In this document: positions 19,019-28,374 of the stretch, one piece after another
Position numbering within the stretch: position 1 is the first letter of the stretch
Layout: each line of letters starts with the position of its first letter
From: Spiroplasma citri
Lineage (GTDB): Bacteria > Bacillota_I > Bacilli_A > Mycoplasmatales > Mycoplasmataceae
Direction of reading: 5' to 3'
DNA: 64,000 bases
NCBI RefSeq assembly: GCF_001886855.1
Contig: NZ_CP013197.1
Coordinates: forward strand, 992,001 to 1,056,000
Translations under genes and position numbers: made by a program
Notes under the pieces: generated by a model
Seen by the model: the letters and a program-made list of their open reading frames with translations, nothing else
The model's database searches: none
Told to the model about the DNA's origin: nothing

Positions 19019-19558
19019 TTATCTCCTTAAATTTCCTTGGTTAATTTTTTTTATTATTTTGATACTTAATAAATAAAAAAATGGTAAGCATATTGTGTTT
19101 ACAATTAACACTCCAATTATTATTTGTTCTATATTTAAAACACCAAGATTTAATCAAAAAAGTATAAAATCAATTGGAAAGTAAATTATTAAATTTATGA
19201 ATAAAAGTAAGATAATTTTTGAAAAATTATGACATTTTATTAAATAAATAATTCTTAATAAAATTGCAAATAAACCTGTGCCAATATTTCAACATAATGA
19301 TCCTAGCGTAAAACCTCATAATGATAAATCAACTAATAAATGACCAACAAAACCAATAAATAAACATCAATATCAATTTAAAATAAAAGTACTAATAAAA
19401 ACTGGAATTAAAAATAATGGAATTGATGTTCTTAAAATAATTTGTATTCGCATCACTTGTGATAATACAACCATCATCGCAATTAAAACTGCTATATAAT
19501 TTATGTTTTTAATTAATAAAAAATAATTATTGTTTTTGCATTTTTTTATATTTAGCAT
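19019..19558 (-). CDS. Five-to-six-helix membrane protein, ECF S-component-like
   Basis: 179 residues with hydrophobic helices at about 22-40, 45-60, 65-85, 90-105, 115-135 and 145-168. The pattern V-M-R-I, T-S-I-P-L-F-L-I-P and G-F-V-G-H-L-L-V-D recalls substrate-binding (S) components of ECF vitamin transporters. Unusual in an early phage operon. Its start overlaps the preceding gene and has no clear ribosome site, so the first Met is uncertain. Right copy is 177 residues. Confidence 0.5.
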
Positions 19559-19760
19559 AACTAAGGCCTAATTTTTTAGCTTGTCGTTTATCTTTTTGTT
19601 TTTGTTTATATTCTTCATCAATTAAATTAATGTTGTTTAATAATTCTGTTTTTTGTAAGTCAGACAAACCACAATTAGATAATGCAATTAAATAAAGTTT
19701 TTGTTTTTCTTGTTCTAATTCTATTTTTTCTAATTTAGCCAAAATTGAAGCAATATTCAT
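19527..19760 (-). CDS. Small coiled-coil protein
   Basis: 77 residues, helical, Gln/Lys-rich, ending K-L-G-L-S-Y-A-K-Y-K-K-M. ATG 19760 has GAAAGGAAAT upstream. Follows the methyltransferase by 18 nt. In the right copy the ATG is AAG. Confidence 0.5.
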   Translation of the reverse strand: MNIASILAKLEKIELEQEKQKLYLIALSNCGLSDLQKTELLNNINLIDEEYKQKQKDKRQAKKLGLSYAKYKKMQKQ

Positions 19761-19778
19761 TTTTTTATTTCCTTTCTA

Positions 19779-20522
19779 TTAAAATTCAAATTTAAACTGA
19801 ATATTTTTTAATCTTTTTTTAATTATTTTGTAATATTCATTATTTATTTCGCAGCCCATTCACTTTCGTTTTAATTGTTCACAAGCATAAGCTGTTGTAC
19901 CACTACCTAGAAAACAATCTAAAATTACATCATTTTCTTTACTATATTTACTAATTAATCGATTAAATATATATAATGGTTTTTCTGTTGGGTGCCCTGT
20001 TATTTTTTTTCCGATTGAATAATTAAAAATTGTTTTTTTACTTTCATAATCATTTTTATAATTCGGAATTCGATGTTTTTTAGAATAAATCATCATACAA
20101 TATTCTTTATCTTGGAAAATATGATTATTAGTTGGCATTGGATTTGTTTTGTTCCAAAGGATAAAATCATAAAGCATATCTTTTTTACAAACTCAATCTA
20201 AATAATCTATAATTTGTTGTCTATTCATTCAAATTAACATAAATTTATTTTTTGAAACTCGATAAAACTCATCTAAATAAGAATTTATATCAAATGAATT
20301 ATGCAAATTATTATCATAAATAGCATTAATATATTTGTTTATGCTTTTACCGATTCTGTCGGTAGTATTGCTTTTTTCATTTATATGTTCATTTTTTCTT
20401 TTTGGTAAATTATATAAATAGGGTGGATCAGTTAATATTAAATCAACACTATCATTTTCTAAACTTTTAATAAAAGTTAATGCATCACCATTTATTAATT
20501 TTCCTAAATTTGTTTTAAACAT
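19779..20522 (-). CDS. DNA adenine/cytosine-N4 methyltransferase
   Basis: 247 residues. Catalytic motif D-P-P-Y near residue 32 comes before the AdoMet motif D-C-F-L-G-S-G-T-T near 210, the permuted beta-class order; H-P-T-E-K-P near 180 is typical. No restriction nuclease is next to it, so it is likely an orphan that protects phage DNA. ATG 20522 is chosen over the in-frame GTG 20531 because AAAGGGTG forms the ribosome site. Confidence 0.85.
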
Positions 20523-20675
20523 TTTTTTCACCCTTTGCCTTTCACGTCACTTTAAAGGTAATCGCAGGCACTATACTATTGTGTTTTAAAATATGCAGTG
20601 AGCTTTCTATGTTATGTCTATTTAATATATAATCTTAAAACTTTGTATATTATTTAAAACTTTTTTGGGAATATT

Positions 20676-21116
20676 TTAATTTAAACTTTTTAAGTCTTTA
20701 ATTAATTGTTCTTTTTTTTCAACACTTAAATTTGTGAAATTATTTTTATTTGTTTTTACTTTTTTAGGTTCACTTGAAAATAATGCTTTTTTCATATTAG
20801 TAGAGTAATTTTGTTTATATTGATTATATAAATTAATTAATTCCGTTCCAGTTAAACTCTTTCAAATATTACGCTTTAAATTTTCATCATATTTTACAAT
20901 AGAATAATAATTATCATAAATCAAACCGATTGCTACTTGATTACAATTTTTTTCACTCGGATAAATAAACTTATTACTCAATCAAAAACCAATATGACGA
21001 TTATGATTAGGTAAATTTATAAATGAAGCTTTATCTGTTCTAAAAACTATAAATTCTCTTCGAATAAAGCAATTTTCTACGTTAATATTCTTCTTATAAC
21101 TTGGTTTCTGATACAT
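20676..21116 (-). CDS. Plectrovirus-type protein of unknown function
   Basis: 146 residues. Homologous over nearly its whole length to the plectrovirus proteins at 57610-58056 and 60438-60878 (shared [14 protein letters not shown] and F-I-Y-P-S-E-K). Lys-rich C-terminus. In all cases it lies just downstream of an iteron-like repeat region, suggesting a DNA-binding or replication role; that is inference. Its presence in a siphovirus-like prophage shows exchange with plectroviruses. Confidence 0.7.
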
Positions 21117-21258
21117 TACTCAAATCAACTCGCTTTCGGTTACACTGCATTGAACAAACATTTAACTTAAAATACAAACTACCAACAATTTTTTTATTCA
21201 AAATAGAATGACAAATTTGACATTTACGTTTTAAAAAAAATATTCAAATTCCTAACAT
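21094..21258 (-). CDS. Small zinc-ribbon protein
   Basis: 54 residues with C-Q-I-C and C-S-M-Q-C, a complete four-Cys zinc ribbon, basic elsewhere. AAAGGAG-like site upstream in the right copy. Overlaps the 146-residue gene by 23 nt. Directly follows the iteron region, like a replication operon leader gene. Confidence 0.55.
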
Positions 21259-21280
21259 AATTAATCACACTCCTTTTTTT

Positions 21281-21412
21281 AATAAACATTGTTTATTTAA
21301 TGTTTATATATTGTTTATCTATAGTTTATTTATTGTTTAATAAACATTGTTATATTTAATGTTTATCTATTGTTTATTTAATGTTTAATAAACATTGTTA
21401 ATAAACATTGTA
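21281..21412. repeat. Iteron-like AT-rich repeats, short array
   Basis: Repeated TGTTTAATAAACA and TTGTTTAT words, about one and a half copies of the 81-bp unit that occurs three times in the right arm (23946-24207). Lies between the GGCACACT inverted repeat and the 54-residue gene. Confidence 0.75.
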
Positions 21413-21444
21413 AGCATTATTAAAAATATAAAATAGTAAAAATT

Positions 21445-21529
21445 GGCACACTGAAAAATACTATTAACAAGTTTAATAAAAGAAATATAAAATTAAAATT
21501 AATAAATCAAATAACATAACTAGTGTGCC
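21445..21529. repeat. GGCACACT inverted repeat of plectrovirus type
   Basis: GGCACACT at 21445-21452 and AGTGTGCC at 21522-21529. The same pair is found at 23826-23910 and, in the plectrovirus, at 59204-59211 with 59905-59912. Flanks such as GAAAAATACTATT are also shared, so it is part of a common intergenic or origin region. Confidence 0.7.
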
Positions 21530-21561
21530 ATAGATGAGTTATTCATCTTGTTATATTAGAA

Positions 21562-21807
21562 TTATTTAATTTTACTAAAAAAGATTTTTAAATACCCAGT
21601 TTTTCAATCAGAATCTATCCTTGAATTTTCCAAATTATTATAAAGTCAAATTTTTTCTTTGTTTATATACTTAATTTGATTTAATAAAACTTTGTGATTT
21701 TGACAAGTTCATAAAATTTTATTTGTTTCAAATTCTTCGGTGATAAATGATGATAATTTATAACAATTAATAACATCACATATTTTTTGTTGTTTAATAA
21801 TTTTCAT
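21562..21807 (-). CDS. Hypothetical protein upstream of origin-like region
   Basis: 81 residues with N-C-Y-K-L-S-S-F-I-T and three TGA Trp codons. No family recognised. Ends just before the GGCACACT repeat; mirrored at 23548-23793. Confidence 0.45.
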
Positions 21808-21822
21808 TTTTATAAATCAAAT

Positions 21823-21942
21823 TTAATATTGACTATAATAAATATCTTCAAATCATTCTGTTTTTTCGCGATGTTTAACTTTATGAATTCGCTTTGGCAT
21901 TCCGCACTTACTGCATCTAATCATAATATTGATTTTTTCCAT
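21823..21942 (-). CDS. Small zinc-binding protein
   Basis: 39 residues with R-C-S-K-C-G-M-P and a basic middle. First gene of the element on this arm, 44 bases inside the 169-bp inverted-repeat unit. Mirrored at 23413-23532. Confidence 0.45.
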
Positions 21943-21985
21943 TTTTAGTTTCTCCAATCTAATATTTAACGATTGATTTATTAAT

Positions 21986-22154
21986 ATAACTAAGTGAAAC
22001 AAAACAAGGACAACACCTTTACTAAGTAGATATATGGATTATTTAATAATTTCTTAATTTAATATGGTTTTTTTCAGAAAGGAAACAACTTTTTTATTAT
22101 TTTAAAATTATAAATATTTAAAGATGCTGTCCTTGTTTTGAATCAATTAGTTAT
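21986..22154. repeat. 169-bp MITE-like unit with 36-bp terminal inverted repeats
   Basis: Ends 21986-22021 and 22119-22154 are inverted repeats with five mismatches, sharing CAAAACAAGGACA. No transposase inside. The centre contains GAAAGGAAACAACTT, as found before the ISLre2 transposase at 42931. Mirrored in the right arm at about 23204-23372. Confidence 0.55.
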
Positions 22155-22175
22155 TTTAGGTTTTTTCAAATAAAA

Positions 22176-22197
22176 AAACCATTTTAGTAAATGGTTT
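22176..22197 (-). terminator. Terminator at inner end of left arm
   Basis: AAACCATTT and AAATGGTTT pair over four bases, followed on the minus strand by a T-run. It would stop transcription coming from the nnr fragment before it enters the prophage. Confidence 0.65.
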
Positions 22198-22235
22198 AAT
22201 TATTCTTATTTAATTTCTTTATATTTTTATACCCT

Positions 22236-23125
22236 ACTTTTTTTTATACGACCTAAAGTATCACCCATTCCAGCAACTGTAATATAGGAATTACCTGCCC
22301 CATTAATATACACTCGATTACCCCATCAGTAATAATAATTGATTGATATCCTTTTAAAACAACAATAATTTTATACTTGTTCGCAAATTCTTTTGCAATA
22401 TTAATTCGACTATTTAAAATTTCTGGCACACTTTTATTAATCAAGCGTGATAATTCTAAGGCATGGGGTGTTAAAATTACCCGTCCACATAGTTTTCGTA
22501 ATAAAGGGGCATCTAGGACATTAATTACATCAACAACAACAACAATTGATCCTTTATAATTATCTAAAATATAATTTAAAGTATTATATGTCCGTTCTGT
22601 TTTTCCTTTTCCCATTCCATAGGCTACCACATTAACTTTGTTTGTTAATAAATCTAAAATTCGGGCTCGGTCAGAAGCATCACAGAATGTGATTTCTGGA
22701 GCGGTATTATTTGTTTTTTCTAATAATTCTGGTGATAAAGCCAAATTACTAATCCAAATCCAGCATTTAATGCCATATTAGCAAATAAGGTTCCAGCATT
22801 TAAATATTCTAAACTTGAAGCAAAAATAAGTAAATTGCCATAGATGCTTTTGTGTGAAATTAGCGAATGAGAATGTAATTGGACACTATCCGTATAAAAT
22901 AAGTTGTTATCAATTAATTTTGCACAAATACTATTAATCTCTTGCTGATGAAAACCCAATTGTCATACAACAACTTTTCCTAAGCAAAGAATAATATCAT
23001 AATTAATAAAAGCTGATTTGTAAGTAAAAAAAGTGACAGTTTTATTTGCTTTAATTGCAATTGTTGGAATTGTTGCACTATCATTTTCAATTCCGCTTGG
23101 AGATTGCATAAAAAAGATTGGGGTA
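22236..23125 (-). pseudogene. nnr: 3' part of bifunctional NAD(P)H-hydrate repair gene, broken
   Basis: Host gene fragment between the two prophage arms. It encodes the end of the epimerase (NnrE) domain, S-P-S-G-I-E-N-D, then most of the dehydratase (NnrD) domain with N-A-G-T-L-F-A-N-M-A, V-V-V-V-D-V-I-N and G-A-G-N-S-Y-I-T-V-A-G-M-G-D. Two single-base losses in G runs, near 22738 and 22328, break the frame. The gene is cut off after the G-M-G-D-T-L motif by the left prophage, and its 5' part lies at 44399-44697. The enzyme normally repairs damaged NADHX/NADPHX. Confidence 0.85.
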
Positions 23126-23157
23126 TAAAAATATAAAGAAATTAAATAAGAATAATT

Positions 23158-23179
23158 AAACCATTTACTAAAATGGTTT
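23158..23179 (+). terminator. Terminator at inner end of right arm
   Basis: Mirror of 22176-22197: AAACCATTT, ACTA loop, AAATGGTTT and a T-run on the plus strand. Insulates the right element from read-through out of the nnr fragment. Confidence 0.65.
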
Positions 23180-23203
23180 TTTTATTTAAAAAAACCTAAA
23201 ATA

Positions 23204-23372
23204 ACTAATTGATTCAAAACAAGGACAGCATCTTTAAATATTTATAATTTTAAAATAATAAAAAAGTTATTTCCTTTCTGAAAAAAACCATATTAAATTA
23301 AGAAATTATTAAATAATCCATATATCTACTTAGTAAAGGTGTTGTCCTTGTTTTGTTTCACTTAGTTATATT
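23204..23372. repeat. MITE-like unit, right arm
   Basis: Mirror image of the 169-bp unit 21986-22154, with the same CAAAACAAGGACA ends. Its presence in both arms means it was in the element before duplication. Confidence 0.5.
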
Positions 23373-23412
23373 AATAAATCAATCGTTAAATATTAGATTG
23401 GAGAAACTAAAA

Positions 23413-23532
23413 ATGGAAAAAATCAATATTATGATTAGATGCAGTAAGTGCGGAATGCCAAAGCGAATTCATAAAGTTAAACATCGCGGAAAAACAGAAT
23501 GATTTGAAGATATTTATTATAGTCAATATTAA
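23413..23532 (+). CDS. Small zinc-binding protein
   Basis: 39 residues, counterpart of 21823-21942, same R-C-S-K-C-G motif. ATG 23413 follows GGAGAAACTAAAA. Confidence 0.45.
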
Positions 23533-23547
23533 ATTTGATTTATAAAA

Positions 23548-23793
23548 ATGAAAATTATTAAACAACAAAAAATATGTGATGTTATTAATTGTTATAAATT
23601 ATCATCATTTATCACCGAAGAATTTGAAACAAATAAAATTTTATGAACTTGTCAAAATCACAAAGTTTTATTAAATCAAATTAAGTATATAAACAAAGAA
23701 AAAATTTGACTTTATAATAATTTGGAAAATTCAAGGATAGATTCTGATTGAAAAACTGGGTATTTAAAAATCTTTTTTAGTAAAATTAAATAA
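23548..23793 (+). CDS. Hypothetical protein upstream of origin-like region
   Basis: 81 residues, counterpart of 21562-21807 with the same length. In the plectrovirus the coat gene takes this position relative to the GGCACACT repeat, but the proteins are not alike. Confidence 0.45.
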
Positions 23794-23825
23794 TTCTAAT
23801 ATAACAAGATGAATAACTCATCTAT

Positions 23826-23910
23826 GGCACACTAGTTATGTTATTTGATTTATTAATTTTAATTTTATATTTCTTTTATTAAACTTGTTAATAGTATTTT
23901 TCAGTGTGCC
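23826..23910. repeat. GGCACACT inverted repeat
   Basis: GGCACACT at 23826-23833 and AGTGTGCC at 23903-23910, same as in the left arm and as in the plectrovirus intergenic region. Confidence 0.7.
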
Positions 23911-23945
23911 AATTTTTACTATTTTATATTTTTAATAATGTTAAT

Positions 23946-24207
23946 AACAATGTTTATTAAACAATAAATAAACTATAGATAAACAATATATAAACATTAA
24001 ATAAACAATAGATAAACATTAAATATAACAATGTTTATTAAACAATAAATAAACTATAGATAAACAATATATAAACATTAAATAAACAATAGATAAACAT
24101 TAAATATAACAATGTTTATTAAACAATAAATAAACTATAGATAAACAATATATAAACATTAAATAAACAATAGATAAACATTAAATATAACAATGTTTAT
24201 TAAACAA
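23946..24207. repeat. Three tandem 81-bp iteron-like repeats
   Basis: Units at 23946-24026, 24027-24107 and 24108-24188 look identical, followed by a 19-base partial unit ending TTAAACAA. Each unit begins AACAATGTTTATTAAACAAT, with a palindromic TGTTTATTAAACA. The left arm has about one and a half units. Repeat array next to a replication-like operon suggests iterons; no Rep protein is proven. Confidence 0.85.
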
Positions 24208-24223
24208 AGGAGTGTGATTAATT

Positions 24224-24388
24224 ATGTTAGGAATTTGAATATTTTTTATTAAACGTAAATGTCAAATTTGTCATTCTATTTTGAATAAAAAAATTGTTGG
24301 TAGTTTGTATTTTAAGTTAAATGTTTGTTCAATGCAGTGCAACCGAAAGCGAGTTGATTTGAGTAATGTATCAGAAACCAAGTTATAA
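24224..24388 (+). CDS. Small zinc-ribbon protein
   Basis: 54 residues, counterpart of 21094-21258, C-Q-I-C and C-S-M-Q-C present. AAAGGAG ribosome site directly after the last repeat. Confidence 0.55.
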
Positions 24389-24806
24389 GAAGAATATTAA
24401 CGTAGAAAATTGCTTTATTCGAAGAGAATTTATAGTTTTTAGAACAGATAAAGCTTCATTTATAAAATTACCTAATCATAATCGTCATATTGGTTTTTGA
24501 TTGAGTAATAAGTTTATTTATCCGAGTGAAAAAAATTGTAATCAAGTAGCAATCGGTTTGATTTATGATAATTATTATCCTATTGTAAAATATGATGAAA
24601 ATTTAAAGCGTAATATTTGAAAGAGTTTAACTGGAACCGAATTAATTAATTTATATAATCAATATAAACAAAATTACTCTACTAAAATGAAAAAAGCGTT
24701 ATTTTCAAGTGAACCTAAAAAAGTAAAAACAAATAAAAATAATTTAACAAATTTAAGTGTTGAAAAAAAAGAACAATTAATTAAAGACTTAAAAAGTTTA
24801 AATTAA
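24366..24806 (+). CDS. Plectrovirus-type protein of unknown function
   Basis: 146 residues, counterpart of 20676-21116 with few changes (for example K for N before the L-P-N-H motif). Same overlap with the zinc-ribbon gene. See the left copy for the link to plectroviruses. Confidence 0.7.
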
Positions 24807-24958
24807 AATATTCCCAAAAAAGTTTTAAATAATATACAAAGTTTTAAGATTATATATTAAATAGACATAACATATAAAGCTCACTGCATATTTTAAAACA
24901 CAATAGTATAGTGCCTGCGATCACCTTTAAATTGAAGCGAAAGGCAAAGGGTGAAAAA

Positions 24959-25690
24959 ATGTTTAAAACAAATTTAGGAAAATTAATAAATGGAGATGCT
25001 TTGGAATTTATAAAGACATTAGAAAACGATAGTGTTGATTTAATACTAACTGATCCGCCCTATTTATATAATTTATCAAAAAGAGAAAACGAACAAATAA
25101 ATGAAAAAAGCAATATAACCAAAAGCATAAATAAATATATTAATGCTATTTATGATAATAATTTGCATAATTCATTTGATATAAATACTTATTTAGATGA
25201 GTTTTATCGAATTTCAAAAAATAAATTTATGTTAATTTGAATGAATAGACAACAAATTATAGATTATTTAGATTGAGTTCGTAAAAAAGATATGCTTTAT
25301 GATTTTATCCTTTGAAACAAAACAAATCCAATGCCAACTAATAATCATATTTATCAAGATAAAGAATATTGTATGATAATTTATTCTAAAAAACATCGAA
25401 TTCCGAATTATAAAAATGATTATGAAAGTAAAAAAACAATTTTTAATTATTCAATCGGAAAAAAATTAACGAGACACCCAACAGAAAAACCATTATATAT
25501 ATTTAATCGATTAATTAGTAAATATAGCAAAGAAAATGATTTAATTTTAGATTGTTTTATGGGAAGTGGTACAACCGCGTATGCTTGTGAACAGTTAAAA
25601 CGAAAGTGATTGGGTTGTGAAATAAATAATGAATATTACAAAATAATTAAAAAAAGATTAAAAGATATTCAGTTTAAATTTGAATTTTAA
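24959..25690 (+). CDS. DNA methyltransferase, right copy
   Basis: 243 residues. D-P-P-Y and C-F-M-G-S-G-T-T are present. It lacks four residues near position 60 found in the left copy and has R-H-P-T-E-K-P for G-H-P-T-E-K-P. More amino-acid differences than most genes of the arm, so the two enzymes could differ in specificity. Confidence 0.8.
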
Positions 25691-25707
25691 GAGAAAGGAA
25701 AGAAAAA

Positions 25708-25941
25708 AAGAATATTGCTTCAATTTTGGCTAAGTTAGAAAAAATAGAATTAGAACAAGAAAAACAAAAACTTTATTTAATTGCATTATCTAATTGTGGT
25801 TTGTCTGACTTACAAAAAACAGAATTATTAAACAACATTAATTTAATTGATGAAGAATATAAACAAAAACAAAAAGATAAACGACAAGCTAAAAAATTAG
25901 GGCTTAGTTATGCTAAATATAAAAAAATGCAAAAACAATAA
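25708..25941 (+). pseudogene. Coiled-coil gene with lost start codon
   Basis: Counterpart of 19527-19760, but the ATG is AAG at 25708-25710. Translation could only begin at TTG 25726, giving 71 residues without a good ribosome site distance. The rest of the frame is unchanged. Confidence 0.5.
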
Positions 25942-26443
25942 TTATTTTTTATTAATTAAAAACATAAATTATATAGCAGTTTTAATTGCAATGATGGTTG
26001 TATTATCCCAAGTAATGCGAATACAAATTATTTTAAGAACATCAATTCCATTATTTTTAATCCCAGTTTTTATTAGTACTTTTATTTTAAATTGATATTG
26101 ATGTTTATTTATTGGTTTTGTTGGTCATTTATTAGTTGATTTATCATTATGGGGTTTTACGCTAGGATCATTATGTTGAAATTTAGGAACTGGTTTATTA
26201 GCAATTTTATTAAGGATTATTTATTTAATAAAATATCATAATTTCTGAAAAATTATCCTACTATTATTAATAAATTTATTAATTTATTTTCCAATTGATT
26301 TTATACTTTTTTGATTAAATCTTGGAATTTTAAATATAGAACAAATAATAATCGGAGTTTTAATTGTAAACACAATATGCTTACCAACTTTTTATTTATT
26401 AAGTATCAAAATAATAAAAAAAATTAACCAAGGAAATTTTTAA
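25910..26443 (+). CDS. Membrane protein, ECF S-component-like
   Basis: 177 residues, counterpart of 19019-19558; ends N-Q-G-N-F instead of N-Q-G-N-L-R-R. The hydrophobic helices are preserved, which suggests selection on function in both arms. Confidence 0.5.
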
Positions 26444-26453
26444 GGAGGTAAAG

Positions 26454-26570
26454 ATGAAAAAGCTAAATAAAAAAACTATTAACAAAATAAATGAATTAAT
26501 GCTTAGAAGTTATCTAGTTTCAAAAGATGAAATTACTGATGAACATTGAGCATTAGGTAAACAAAATTAA
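26454..26570 (+). CDS. Micro protein
   Basis: 38 residues, counterpart of 18897-19016 with a variable centre (L-V-S-K-D-E-I against P-V-S-F-E-D-I). AAGGAGG upstream. Confidence 0.4.
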
Positions 26571-26583
26571 GAGGAATTAAATT

Positions 26584-26748
26584 ATGACTAAAAAATACTT
26601 ATTAATTATTAAAAATGAATATTTAACTACTTATGCTTATTACACACTAGAAGAAGCAAAAGTGCGAGAAAAAATTGAAAATAATAATTATGGCTTATCA
26701 ACGGCAATTATTGATTTAAAAGATATTGAATGAAAAGGAAATAAATAA
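26584..26748 (+). CDS. Hypothetical phage protein
   Basis: 54 residues, same as the left-arm protein at 18526-18690. It follows the micro protein directly because the zinc-ribbon gene between them is missing here. Confidence 0.5.
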
Positions 26749-26749
26749 T

Positions 26750-27008
26750 ATGAAAGAAATTAGAAATGTACAATTATCAGAATTTCAAAAAGAAATTAAT
26801 TAATAAATTAGATGATAAATACTGCTATAAAATTTCCCGTGGAACTGGAATATATAGTGGATATAATGCAATTAAGATTTTTAATAAAAAAATGGAACAC
26901 TTATTCACAATAGATGAAAGAGATAATACTGTATCAATAAATAATTACATTAAAAATAGAAAAAAGGAACTGGAATTCTTGGAACTTATATTAAAGGAAA
27001 ATAAATAA
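26750..27008 (+). pseudogene. Frameshifted copy of 85-residue gene
   Basis: One extra A after codon 15 makes an early TAA; the intact counterpart is 18267-18524. The downstream 70 codons remain open, so the event is recent. Confidence 0.65.
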
Positions 27009-27009
27009 T

Positions 27010-27147
27010 GTGTGAAAAGATGAAGATGGCAAAGTTTACACAAAAGAAGATTTATTTAATGAAGCATTAGAAGAATGTCACTCAGAAGAAAGTGCTTATG
27101 ACTATATTGATACTTTAATTGCAGAAAAGAATTTGGAGGAAATTTAA
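27010..27147 (+). CDS. Small acidic protein
   Basis: 45 residues, GTG start, counterpart of 18128-18265 and essentially unchanged. Confidence 0.4.
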
Positions 27148-27149
27148 TA

Positions 27150-27323
27150 ATGAGTAAGTTTATTTCACATTGTAATTATTGTGCTGGTTATTTTGATTTC
27201 TCAGATTATGATATCGAAAATAAACCATTAGAAACAATTAATAAATTTAAAATTAGAAATCATAAATATTACTTTAATAGTTATCAAGGAATTAAAAATA
27301 TTAAAAATAAGGAGGAATTATAA
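27150..27323 (+). CDS. Small CxxC protein
   Basis: 57 residues, counterpart of 17952-18125 with one K-to-R change seen. H-C-N-Y-C motif kept. Confidence 0.45.
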   Translation: MSKFISHCNYCAGYFDFSDYDIENKPLETINKFKIRNHKYYFNSYQGIKNIKNKEEL

Positions 27324-27324
27324 A

Positions 27325-27633
27325 GTGAAAACATTAGAAGATATGATTAAAGATTTAACAGGAATAACTGTTGAACAAAATAAAATCAGTAAATATTTAG
27401 AAAGTGAAAAATTAGATTTACGATGTGTTAATTTACGTTGGGCTGATTTAAAAGAAGCCGATTTACGTTGGGCTGATTTAAAAGAAGCCGATTTACGTTG
27501 GACTGATTTAAAAGGTGCTGTTTTACGAGGTGCTGATTTAAAAGAAGTTGATTTACGAGGTGCTGATTTAAAAAATATTAAAATAACACAACAACAATTA
27601 GACCAATTAACTGTTATTGAGGAGAATGAATAA
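27325..27633 (+). CDS. Pentapeptide repeat protein, right copy
   Basis: 102 residues like the left copy, but the middle repeats have been shuffled: two consecutive W-A-D-L-K-E-A-D-L-R blocks replace the alternating blocks of the left copy. Total length is the same, so this looks like gene conversion between repeats. Confidence 0.75.
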   Translation: MKTLEDMIKDLTGITVEQNKISKYLESEKLDLRCVNLRWADLKEADLRWADLKEADLRWTDLKGAVLRGADLKEVDLRGADLKNIKITQQQLDQLTVIEENE

Positions 27634-27875
27634 TGTTAGAAAAATTAAAAGATTGAATTGAAATATATAATAATAATTTAAAAATTGAAGTTAAAAGTAT
27701 ACAATCAATTATTTTTAAAGGAAAAATAAAAGACTTTAAAGGTTATGAAATTTTTAAGGATTGTAAAATTATTCATAAATCATTAAATGCTAATTTTATT
27801 TATTATTACATAAATACATCAACTTTGACTAAGCAACAATTAGACAAATTAACTATTATTGATGAGGAAAAATAG
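27633..27875 (+). CDS. Right-copy-only protein with shared C-terminal tail
   Basis: 80 residues, TAATG-coupled to the pentapeptide gene. N-terminal part unknown; the end T-K-Q-Q-L-D-K-L-T-I-I-D-E-E matches the pentapeptide protein tail Q-Q-Q-L-D-Q-L-T-V-I-E-E. Absent from the left arm. Confidence 0.5.
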
Positions 27876-27876
27876 A

Positions 27877-28110
27877 ATGGCTAATACAAGTTGTGGAATT
27901 AATTTTAGTGGTCATTATGAATATTTAAGAAAACATTATAAGAAATGCAGTTGTAATTTTAAAGAATATACAAATACAGATCAAATTATTTGTAAATATA
28001 ATGAAACATCAACAGGAGAATTTGTTAATCAAACTAATTGATGTCAAATATGCAAAGGATGAGTACACCATAATCGTTATTGAGCATTAAAGAAAAAATT
28101 TCAAAGATAA
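27877..28110 (+). CDS. Right-copy-only cysteine-rich protein
   Basis: 77 residues with several Cys, including C-S-C and W-C-Q-I-C-K-G-W and a following H-H, a likely treble-clef or zinc ribbon. Absent from the left arm. After it comes a 58-base gap to the next gene with no feature seen. Confidence 0.5.
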
Positions 28111-28168
28111 ATTGCATTATGTATGTGCTAGTTGCCTTATTTCATATTGCTAGTGAGGAAGATTAATA

Positions 28169-28372
28169 ATGTTAGAAAATGAAATTAATTATAAAAATGC
28201 TTGATTAACATTTATTGGTGTAAATTGAAATAAATGTAAAAATAAAAAATATAAATGTTATTGAAAAGATAATTCTATTGACATATTAACATTATCAGAA
28301 TTATATTTTAATTTTTCAAATACAAGTGAACTAAATAATTTATTAATAATTAAGGAAATTGAGGAAGATTAA
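28169..28372 (+). CDS. Hypothetical Trp/Lys-rich protein
   Basis: 67 residues, counterpart of 17436-17642; ends one residue earlier. Coupled to the next gene. Confidence 0.45.
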
Positions 28373-28374
28373 TA

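Larger units (their letters stand above)
8926..22233. repeat. Left arm of giant inverted prophage repeat
   Basis: Nearly identical, in reverse, to 23125-38260. The match is broken only by the site A cargo (about 11,460-13,330), a few gene gains or losses in the small-gene block near 17.4-18.9 kb, iteron copy number, and scattered point changes and indels. The inner end is the 38 bases at 22196-22233; the outer end lies at the stop codon of the DUF4065 partner gene. Confidence 0.9.

Noticed and set aside
23946-24207. CRISPR-like array
   Set aside because: The 81-bp units are directly adjacent with no spacers, are AT-rich and lie in a phage origin-like region; no cas genes are near.
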